Source: Candidatus Dormiibacterota bacterium
Lineage (GTDB): Bacteria; Chloroflexota; Dormibacteria; Aeolococcales; Aeolococcaceae
Reading direction: 5' to 3'
Assembly: GCA_003135255.1 (NCBI GenBank)
Contig: PLAX01000075.1
Span: 1-5,224 of the forward strand
Length of the DNA stretch: 5,224 bases
Shown here: positions 1 to 5,001 of the stretch, piece after piece
Numbering within the stretch: position 1 is the stretch's first letter
Layout of the letters: the number at the start of each line of letters is the position of its first letter
Made by a program: the position numbers and the translations under genes
The notes under the pieces: model-generated
What the model was told of the DNA's origin: nothing
Seen by the model: only the letters and a program-made list of their open reading frames with translations
Databases searched by the model: none

Positions 1-688
1 CCTCGATGCGTATTCGCAGGCGTTGCAGATCAACTCGCAGAACGTGATCGCCCAGAAGAACGTGCGCAAGCTGCGGCTTCTGCTCGAAAGCCGCGAGAAG
101 ATCGCCGGAGCCAAGGGGGCGATCGACGTCGACCTCTTCGCCGAGGAGCCCGGCAAGAGCGCCCTCACCGTGCTCAACCCGCCCAAGTCCGGAGTGGTGA
201 TCGTGGTCGCGCCCGGCGAGGTCGTGGAGCTGCACCTTCAGGATGGCGGCCTCCAGGCCCAGACCACCGCGGGTGTCGTGCTCGGCGACGTCGACAGCAA
301 GATCGCCCGCAGGCTCGTGCCCCTCATCTCCACCGGCAACCGCTACACGGCGGTGGTGGCTCGGGTGGAGGAGAGCCAGATCGAGATCATCATCCGCGAG
401 GCCTTCCAGTCCACCGAGAACGCGCGCAAGTCGTCCTTCCCGGTCAGCCGCCAGCGACGAGAGGAGTTCAGGCCCTACGCCAAGGAGTCCCTGCTCGCGC
501 AGCGCGGGGTGGGCGAAGGAGCCCCGGCGGATGGCGACGACGAGGAGGTTGCCGAGGCCGGAGAGCCCGGCGAGGAGGCCGAGCCGCTCGCGCCCGACGA
601 GGAGTTCGAGGAGCCCGCACCGCTCGAGGACGTGGAAAAGGAGGACGACGACGTGGATGAGGACGTGCGTCCGGAGGACCAGTACTAG
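1..688 (+). CDS. TPR-repeat protein with acidic C-terminal tail, 5'-partial
   Basis: The reading frame is open from the first base (codons begin at position 2) to a TAG at 686-688, giving 228 visible residues; the start lies upstream of the window. Visible residues 1-33 (LDAYSQALQINSQNVIAQKN and onward) look like the second helix of a tetratricopeptide repeat plus a capping helix, so more repeats probably precede them. Residues about 53-135 are beta-rich and end in GNRYTAVVARVE followed by IEIIIREAFQ; this faintly resembles a HIRAN-like or small beta-barrel fold, which I cannot confirm. Residues 177-228 are extremely acidic, with 27 Asp/Glu and only 2 Lys/Arg. No signal peptide or membrane segment is visible in this part. 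TPR modules usually mediate protein-protein contacts, and an acidic tail could bind basic proteins or compete with nucleic acid. The specific function is not recognised. The TTG at 23 is not a likely start because the TPR-like sequence continues upstream of it. Confidence 0.8.
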   Translation, partial: LDAYSQALQINSQNVIAQKNVRKLRLLLESREKIAGAKGAIDVDLFAEEPGKSALTVLNPPKSGVVIVVAPGEVVELHLQDGGLQAQTTAGVVLGDVDSKIARRLVPLISTGNRYTAVVARVEESQIEIIIREAFQSTENARKSSFPVSRQRREEFRPYAKESLLAQRGVGEGAPADGDDEEVAEAGEPGEEAEPLAPDEEFEEPAPLEDVEKEDDDVDEDVRPEDQY

Positions 689-970
689 CTCGCGTGCGGG
701 CCTGCGCCGACGCTGGCACAATGCACCTCACTGCACATGCCCTCCACCGCTCCTTCTGAGTATCTTGCGGGCGTCCGCGCGCCCGGCCTGGGTACCGCCG
801 TACTCATGACGCGCCTCCCGGACCTGCCTAGAAGGGAGTGCCGCCGGCTCGGAGAGGGGGTGGACCGCCCCGCGAGGGGGATGGCCCGTCGCGGAGTGCG
901 CCGTCCAAAGGGCCGGCGTACCGACCGCTCAGGGGTTGCGACATCCGCGTATGTGAACCCTGATTCCTAG

Positions 971-1000
971 TTGTGAGAGGCCACCGCTAGGCGGTAGCCT
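971..1000 (+). promoter_or_regulatory. Weak promoter candidate upstream of the membrane-protein gene
   Basis: TTGTGA at 971-976 could be a -35 element and TAGCCT at 995-1000 a -10 element of the TANNNT type, separated by 18 bases. Transcription would start near 1007, giving a leader of about 40 bases before the ATG at 1048. The spacer coincides with an inverted repeat (979-999). The match is modest, and other placements such as TTGCGA at 936-941 are possible. Confidence 0.25.
979..999 (+). repeat. Inverted repeat upstream of the membrane-protein gene
   Basis: GGCCACCGC (979-987) and GCGGTAGCC (991-999) form a 9-pair stem with one C/A mismatch around a TAG loop. No T-rich tract follows, so it is not a classical terminator. 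Because it lies inside the candidate promoter 48 bases before the ATG, it could be an operator for a dimeric regulator or a hairpin at the end of a longer transcript coming from upstream. Confidence 0.4.
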
Positions 1001-1029
1001 TCGTCAGTCGCCCGAACCGCAATCCAAAA

Positions 1030-1034
1030 GGGAG
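1030..1034 (+). promoter_or_regulatory. Probable ribosome binding site for the gene at 1048
   Basis: GGGAG, preceded by AAAA, is the only Shine-Dalgarno-like sequence before the ATG at 1048. The 13-base spacing is longer than the usual 5-10, so initiation may be moderate. No alternative in-frame start lies closer to it. Confidence 0.5.
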
Positions 1035-1047
1035 TTCAGTACCTGAA

Positions 1048-1605
1048 ATGCCAGCACAGATAGGTGGTAAGACCTACTCCAACGGCGAGCTCGCCATCGG
1101 TGGCGGCCTCATTCTCGCCCTCATCAACTACTTCATCCCCTGGTGGTGGAGTTCCTCTTACAGCTACAGCGGTTCCTCCATCGCCGGCCTCGGCGGCTCG
1201 AGCGCAAGTGCCGGGATCGGTGGCTTCGGCTACTGGGAAGGCGTGATCGGATTCATCGTCCTGCTCGTCCTCATCGCCCTCTTCGCGGTCCGGACGTTCG
1301 CCCCCCAGGTCATCCCCGCCCTGCCCGTCCAGGACTACCTGATCTACGCCATGGGCGGCGTGGTCCTGCTGCTGACGGCCGTCGCGCTTCTGGCGTACGG
1401 TGGCGGAGTCAGTGGCAGTGGCCTCGGATACAGCTACAGCTCCGGCATCTCGATCGGCTTCTTCGTCGCCCTTATCACCGCGGTCGCGATTGCCGTCGGC
1501 GGATGGCTGACCAAGAGCCAGGTACAGCCGGCGACCGCGCCGCTGAGCACGACGTTCTCCGGGTTCAACCAGGCGCCTCCTCCTCCGCCTCCGGCGGGCC
1601 TGTAA
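1048..1605 (+). CDS. Hypothetical protein with four predicted membrane segments and a polyproline tail
   Basis: The product has 185 residues and I do not recognise its family. Hydrophobic segments lie at about residues 15-34, 64-82, 97-117 and 134-154. Charges are few: Lys8 before segment 1, Arg82 after segment 2 and Lys156 after segment 4. By the positive-inside rule both termini and the middle loop would be cytoplasmic. The two outward loops (35-63 and 118-133) are then rich in Ser, Gly and Tyr, and each contains YSYS (38-41 and 128-131). The C-terminus is a flexible tail with six consecutive prolines (177-182) ending AGL, resembling the Pro-rich cytoplasmic tails of small membrane proteins in high-GC bacteria. 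There is no cleavable signal peptide. The ATG at 1048 is preceded by GGGAG and fits the N-terminus of segment 1. The gene appears monocistronic, with a structured gap before it and a strong hairpin after it. Nothing links it to histidine synthesis. Confidence 0.75.
   Translation: MPAQIGGKTYSNGELAIGGGLILALINYFIPWWWSSSYSYSGSSIAGLGGSSASAGIGGFGYWEGVIGFIVLLVLIALFAVRTFAPQVIPALPVQDYLIYAMGGVVLLLTAVALLAYGGGVSGSGLGYSYSSGISIGFFVALITAVAIAVGGWLTKSQVQPATAPLSTTFSGFNQAPPPPPPAGL
1159..1440 (+). repeat. Pair of 12-base direct repeats within the membrane-protein gene
   Basis: TACAGCTACAGC occurs at 1159-1170 and again at 1429-1440, exactly 270 bases (90 codons) apart and in the same reading frame. Each copy encodes YSYS in one of the two predicted external loops. 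It may be a trace of an internal duplication of a two-helix unit or convergent low-complexity sequence. Confidence 0.5.
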
Positions 1606-1630
1606 CCCTCACGGAATAGGCGAGGCGCAT

Positions 1631-1665
1631 CGAGGGCCGCCGTCCCCCGCGGGCGGTGGCCCTCG
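1631..1665 (+). terminator. Strong GC-rich hairpin, probable terminator after the membrane-protein gene
   Basis: CGAGGGCCGCCG (1631-1642) pairs with CGGTGGCCCTCG (1654-1665) over 12 pairs, including one G/U wobble (1639 with 1657), around an 11-base loop. It lies 25 bases after the stop codon at 1603-1605. No U tract follows, as is common for stem-type terminators in GC-rich bacteria. It would separate this gene from the histidine operon. Confidence 0.65.
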
Positions 1666-1743
1666 ACCCTCGTCGCAGCGCGCGTCATCCACATCAAACC
1701 GGGCGTTCGCGCCGTTTCGCCCCGACCCGGGGCGGAGCCTGTC

Positions 1744-1749
1744 TAGACT
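1744..1749 (+). promoter_or_regulatory. Candidate -10 element of the histidine operon promoter
   Basis: TAGACT fits the TANNNT form of a sigma-70-type -10 box and ends 8 bases before the hisZ ATG at 1758. Transcription would then begin at or within one or two bases of the ATG, giving a leaderless message. This agrees with the absence of any Shine-Dalgarno sequence close to that ATG; the nearest purine run, GGCGGAG at 1731-1737, is about 20 bases away. No good -35 element is evident; the expected place holds CCCGAC (1721-1726). Confidence 0.4.
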
Positions 1750-1757
1750 TCGCACAC

Positions 1758-3014
1758 ATGAGCGCCCTGCAGAGTCCGGCGCGGGGCCGCGCGGGCGGTT
1801 TCGCCGATTGGATCGGTGCGGCGGCACAGCGCCGGCGCGTCGTGACCGAAGCCTTCGTCGACACCTTCGCCGCCTGGGGCTATGAGTACCTCTCCACCCC
1901 GCTGGTGGAGCCGCTCGAGACCGTGGCTGCCGGCGTCGGGGGTGGTCTCCAGGCCCAGCTCTTCCGCTTCATGGACGCCGACGGCAGCCTGCTCGCCCTG
2001 GTCGGGGAGCGCACTGTGAGCGTCGCCCGGGTGGTCTCCACCCAGCTCCAGGGGGTGCGGACGCCTCTCCGCCTCTGCTACGCCGGACCGGTGCTCTTCA
2101 ACCGCCCCCCGCTCGGCGGCCGGCGCCGGGAGGCGATGCAGGCGGGCTGCGAGCTGATCGGGCACCCGGGGCTCTCGGCTGACGCGGAGTGCATCGCGGT
2201 GGCCGCGGCCGCGCTCGAGCGGGCTGGTGTCACCGGCGTCCAGATCGACGTCGGTCACGCCGACTTCGTCCCCTCCCTGCTCGACTCCGCCAACCTGGAC
2301 GCCGAATCCCGAGGTCGGGTCGCCGACGCGCTCCGCGGCCGCGATCTGGTCGCGGTCGAGGAGGCCCTGCGCGGCACCGAGGCGGGGGATGCCGAACGGG
2401 AGCTGCTGCTCGCCTTTCCCACCCTGCGTGGCGGTCGGGAGATCCTCGACACCGCAGGCGCACGGATCAGCGACCCCCGGCCGCAGCGGGTCCTCGCCGA
2501 CCTGGCGGAGCTCTGGGATGTCCTCGACCGCCACGGGATCACCGCCAGCGTCCACCTCGACCTCGGTGCCGTGCGCGACTGGGATTACTACACCGGCCCG
2601 ACCTTCGAGCTGTTCAGCGCGGATCTCGGCTTTCCCCTCGGTGCGGGCGGGCGCTACGACCGGCTGCTCGCCGCCTTCGGCGCGGATGCTCCGGCGACCG
2701 GGTTCGTCCTCCACGTCGACCGCTGTTGCGACGCCCTGCTGCGTGGCTCGGGCCAGAACGGCAAGGTCGAAGCGCTTCGTCTCGGCTATTCCGCAGAGCG
2801 GGCCGGCGAGGCGCCGGCCCTGGCCGCCCGCCTCCGTCAGGCGGGGGTCGCCGTCGCGCTCGAGCTCGAGCCGACCGCCCGCCGCCGCGAGGAGCCGGTG
2901 GTCGAAGGCATGGCCCGCCTGGACGACGACGGCGCCGTCCTCTGGCGCTACCGGGGCGAGGAGGGGAGCGGGGTCGAGGCGCTCCTCGCCGCGCACGCCC
3001 GGGGCGCCCTGTGA
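1758..3014 (+). CDS. hisZ: ATP phosphoribosyltransferase regulatory subunit HisZ
   Basis: HisZ is a catalytically dead paralogue of histidyl-tRNA synthetase that assembles with short-form HisG to make active, histidine-sensitive ATP phosphoribosyltransferase (first step of histidine synthesis, cytoplasmic). The 418-residue product shows the class II synthetase-like core: LRLCYAGPVLF near residue 100, EAMQAGCELIG at 125-135, DYYTGPTFE from 276 and GGRYDRL from 297. The tail after about residue 325 has one alpha/beta-like stretch (LGYSAERAGEAPALAARLRQ) in place of a full anticodon-binding domain. A HisRS is unlikely because the usual RGLDYYTG reads VRDWDYYTG and the gene abuts hisG. The motif normally reading LRPDxT is LVGERT at 81-86, so the conserved Arg and Pro are lost. 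The ATG at 1758 was chosen because the frame's upstream GTG (1656) lies inside the terminator hairpin and adds unrelated Arg-rich sequence. The stop overlaps hisG by 4 bases. Confidence 0.88.
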   Translation: MSALQSPARGRAGGFADWIGAAAQRRRVVTEAFVDTFAAWGYEYLSTPLVEPLETVAAGVGGGLQAQLFRFMDADGSLLALVGERTVSVARVVSTQLQGVRTPLRLCYAGPVLFNRPPLGGRRREAMQAGCELIGHPGLSADAECIAVAAAALERAGVTGVQIDVGHADFVPSLLDSANLDAESRGRVADALRGRDLVAVEEALRGTEAGDAERELLLAFPTLRGGREILDTAGARISDPRPQRVLADLAELWDVLDRHGITASVHLDLGAVRDWDYYTGPTFELFSADLGFPLGAGGRYDRLLAAFGADAPATGFVLHVDRCCDALLRGSGQNGKVEALRLGYSAERAGEAPALAARLRQAGVAVALELEPTARRREEPVVEGMARLDDDGAVLWRYRGEEGSGVEALLAAHARGAL

Positions 3015-3670
3015 GCGGCGGTCTGCGGCTCGCGTTGCCCGGCGGCGCCCTCTTCGAGGATGCCTGCCGGCTGCTCTCGGACGCCGGAGTGGCGGACATC
3101 GACGCCAGCCGATTCGACCGTCAGTTGAAGATCGCCACCCCGACCGCCACCGTGGTCAAGGTGCGGCCCACCGACGTCCCCGTCTACGTGGAGATGGGCG
3201 CCTGCGACGCCGGCATCGTGGGCAAGGACATCCTCTGGGAATCGCCGCGTGACTGCTACGAGCTGGTCGACCTCCACTTCGGCGCCTGCCGGCTGGTGCT
3301 GGGGGCGCCCCAGGGCTCGCCGCTCGCCGAGGGGCGCTTCCCTCAGTCGCTGCGGGCCGCCACCAAGTACCCGATCGCCGCCCGCCGCTTCTTCGACTCA
3401 CTGGGGCTGGCGGTCGAGCTGATCAAGCTCCACGGGTCGGTCGAGCTGGCTCCGGCGATGGGCCTCGCCGACTGCGTCGTCGACATCACCGCGACCGGGC
3501 GGACGCTCATCGCCAACCATCTTGTCGAGGTCGCCGAGGCGGGGCGCTCGACGGCCCGGCTGATCTCCAACCAGGCCTCGCTCAAGACCAGGAGCGAGGC
3601 GGTCAACCAGCTCGCCGCAGCCCTCCGCCGCACCGTTACGGCGGGGACCGCGACCGGTTCCGGGCCGTGA
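3011..3670 (+). CDS. hisG: ATP phosphoribosyltransferase catalytic subunit, short form
   Basis: HisG condenses ATP with PRPP to phosphoribosyl-ATP, the committed step of histidine biosynthesis. The product has 219 residues, the length of the short form that lacks the C-terminal histidine-binding domain of the roughly 300-residue long form and therefore needs HisZ, encoded just upstream. Recognisable blocks are VRPTDVPVYVEMGACDAGIV with GKD following, the FGACRLVLGAP strand, ATKYPIAARRFF, and the family signature at 145-166 (Glu145, Gly151, Ala153, Val156, Asp158, then TATGRTL at 160-166), which contains the PRPP-phosphate loop. The N-terminal block reads LALPGGALFE, where most relatives have ALPKGRL, so the usual Lys and Arg are missing. 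The GTG start at 3011 overlaps the hisZ stop as GTGA with no clear Shine-Dalgarno, implying translational coupling, and it places the first beta strand at the normal distance from the N-terminus. Confidence 0.92.
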   Translation: MSGGLRLALPGGALFEDACRLLSDAGVADIDASRFDRQLKIATPTATVVKVRPTDVPVYVEMGACDAGIVGKDILWESPRDCYELVDLHFGACRLVLGAPQGSPLAEGRFPQSLRAATKYPIAARRFFDSLGLAVELIKLHGSVELAPAMGLADCVVDITATGRTLIANHLVEVAEAGRSTARLISNQASLKTRSEAVNQLAAALRRTVTAGTATGSGP

Positions 3671-5001
3671 TCATCCGGCTCCGATCCCCCACCCCCGCGG
3701 AGTGGCGGGCGCAGGTCCGCGCCGAGAGGCGCGGTGCGGCCGCCCTCCTGGACGGCGAGACCGCGGGGCCGCTGGCGGCGTGGTTCGAGCTGCCGGTCGC
3801 CGCCGAGCACGTCGTCCACACCATCCTCGATGACGTCGCCCGCGAGGGTGACCCCGCGGTCCGGCGCTGGACCGAGCGGCTGGACCGCGTGGACGTCGCG
3901 AAGACCCGGGTGCCGGCGGGCGCCATGGCCCGCGCCTGGGAGCAGACCGCCCCCGAGGTGCGCGACGCGATCAGCGCCGCCGCGGCTCGGATCCGGGCGA
4001 TCCACGAGCCTCAGCGCGACACCGCCATCAGGGGCACGCCGACTGCGCACCTCCGCCCCCTGCCCCTGCGGCGGGTCGGCTGCTACGTCCCCGGAGGCCG
4101 GGCCGCGTACCCGAGCACGGTGCTGATGAACGTGATCCCGGCCCAGCTCGCCGGTGTCGCGGAGATCGCCCTGGCGTCGCCTCCCGGCCCCGACGGGTCG
4201 GTCCACCCGCTCGTCCTCGCCAGCGCCCACCACCTGGGGGTGTCCGAGGTCCACGCGATCGGAGGTGCGCAGGCCATCGGAGCACTCGGCTACGGCACCC
4301 AGACCATCGTCCGGGTGGACAAGATCACCGGGCCGGGCAACCTCTTCGTGACCCTGGCCAAGCGCGCCGTCTTCGGCGAGGTCGGGATCGACGGCGTGGC
4401 CGGCCCCAGCGAGATCGTGGTGATCGCCTCGGACGGCGCCGACCCGCGCCTGGTCGCCGCCGACCTCGTCTCCCAGCTCGAGCACGACCCTCTCGCCTGG
4501 GCGGTGTGCATCACCGACTCCCCGGGACTGGCCGGCGAGGTGGCGGAGGCCTTCTCCGAGGAGGCGTCGGATGCGGCGCGAAGCGGGATCATCGCGCAGG
4601 CCGCCGGCCGCCACGGCGCGGTGGTCGTCACCGAGTCGCTCGCCGCGGCCCGCCGGCTCGCCGACGAGTTTGCCGCCGAGCACCTCTCGCTCCAGGGCGA
4701 GGCCGCCGAGGCGCTCCGCGATGAGCCGCACACCGCCGCCGCGGTCTTCGTCGGCCGGCGTTCGCCGGTCTCGATGGGCGACTATGTGGCCGGTCCCAAC
4801 CACACCCTGCCGACCGGTGGCGCAGCCCGCCACCGCGGGCCGCTCTCGGTCATGGATTTCCAGCGCTGGCAGTCGGTGGTCGAGCTGTCGGCCGAGGAGT
4901 TCGACGACCTGTCGCCCGTCGCCTGTGCCCTCGCCGCCGCCGAGGGGTTGCGCGGCCACGAGCGGGCGATCCGGCTCAGGATGGAGGATGGCGTCCGATG
5001 A
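3667..5001 (+). CDS. hisD: Histidinol dehydrogenase
   Basis: HisD is the zinc- and NAD-dependent enzyme that oxidises L-histidinol through histidinal to L-histidine, the last two steps of the pathway. The 444-residue product is close to the usual length of about 430. It carries the VGCYVPGGRAAYPSTVLMNV block, GGAQAIGALGYGT, and VDKITGPGN at 217-225 followed by the family signature ending in SQLEHD. By comparison with the E. coli enzyme, the zinc ligands correspond to Gln270, His273, Asp372 (GDYVAGPNH) and His431 (GLRGH), and the catalytic Glu-His pair to Glu338-His339 (AEHLSLQ). All are present, and the spacings among the last four sites match those of E. coli closely, so the enzyme should be active. 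The GTG start at 3667 overlaps the hisG stop as GTGA, and the stop overlaps the hisB start as ATGA. No frameshift or unusual base use is seen. Confidence 0.96.
   Translation: MIIRLRSPTPAEWRAQVRAERRGAAALLDGETAGPLAAWFELPVAAEHVVHTILDDVAREGDPAVRRWTERLDRVDVAKTRVPAGAMARAWEQTAPEVRDAISAAAARIRAIHEPQRDTAIRGTPTAHLRPLPLRRVGCYVPGGRAAYPSTVLMNVIPAQLAGVAEIALASPPGPDGSVHPLVLASAHHLGVSEVHAIGGAQAIGALGYGTQTIVRVDKITGPGNLFVTLAKRAVFGEVGIDGVAGPSEIVVIASDGADPRLVAADLVSQLEHDPLAWAVCITDSPGLAGEVAEAFSEEASDAARSGIIAQAAGRHGAVVVTESLAAARRLADEFAAEHLSLQGEAAEALRDEPHTAAAVFVGRRSPVSMGDYVAGPNHTLPTGGAARHRGPLSVMDFQRWQSVVELSAEEFDDLSPVACALAAAEGLRGHERAIRLRMEDGVR
4983..4987 (+). promoter_or_regulatory. Ribosome binding site of hisB inside the end of hisD
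   Basis: GGAGG lies 10 bases before the ATG at 4998 and is the clearest Shine-Dalgarno sequence in the window. It supports this ATG as the hisB start and indicates that hisB can recruit ribosomes independently as well as through coupling to hisD. The starts of hisZ, hisG and hisD have no comparable site. Confidence 0.6.

Larger units (their letters stand above)
689..1047. other. 359-base intergenic region, no convincing gene, several possible hairpins
   Basis: No convincing coding sequence is present. The only sizeable frame, 737-970, encodes an Arg/Gly/Pro-rich sequence with no family likeness and no ribosome binding site. Short complementary segments are visible: GGCA/TGCA against TGCA/TGCC around a 6-base loop (715-741), CTCCC against GGGAG (815-819/834-838), CGCCGGC against GCCGGCG (842-848/912-918), CGCGA against TCGCG with an inner GGG/CCC (871-893), and GGGGTT/ACAT against ATGT/AACCCT (932-961). 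Some of these could form a multi-branched RNA leader or a small RNA, but GC-rich DNA gives such pairings by chance. I checked for signatures of tRNA, SRP RNA, tmRNA, RNase P RNA and the TPP, FMN, cobalamin, glycine and c-di-GMP riboswitches and recognised none. Confidence 0.6.

Noticed and set aside
23..688. TTG at 23 as the start of the first gene
   Set aside because: The in-frame codons before it (LDAYSQA) complete a TPR helix, so the gene begins upstream of the window.
800..965. Known riboswitch or tRNA-like element, because of GTGAACCCTGATTCC near 952-966
   Set aside because: It loosely recalls the TPP riboswitch GAACCTGATC box and a tRNA T arm, but the other conserved TPP boxes (CTGAGA, GCGTAGGGA) and a tRNA cloverleaf are absent.
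737..970. Small open frame of 77 codons in the 689-1047 gap
   Set aside because: The product is Arg/Gly/Pro-rich with no hydrophobic pattern or motif, no Shine-Dalgarno precedes it, and its base use is not codon-like. Possible RNA structure explains the sequence as well.
1656..1757. Upstream GTG start extending hisZ by 34 codons
   Set aside because: It lies inside the right arm of the terminator hairpin, the added residues are Arg/His-rich and unlike any HisZ N-terminus, and it would precede the candidate -10 box.
1743..2996. Antisense open frame of 417 codons opposite hisZ
   Set aside because: It mirrors hisZ codons, shows no recognisable domain and has no ribosome binding site. It is a GC-composition shadow.
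1758..3014. Histidyl-tRNA synthetase (hisS) as the identity of the first operon gene
   Set aside because: The HisRS-specific RGLDYYTG and LRPEGT motifs are altered (VRDWDYYTG, LVGERT), the C-terminal domain is reduced, and the gene overlaps a short hisG that needs HisZ.
3343..4959. Long antisense open frame of 538 codons opposite hisG/hisD
   Set aside because: It lies entirely opposite well supported hisG and hisD sequence. Its translation is Arg/Gly/Asp-rich without any family motif, as expected where GC-rich codons leave antisense frames open.
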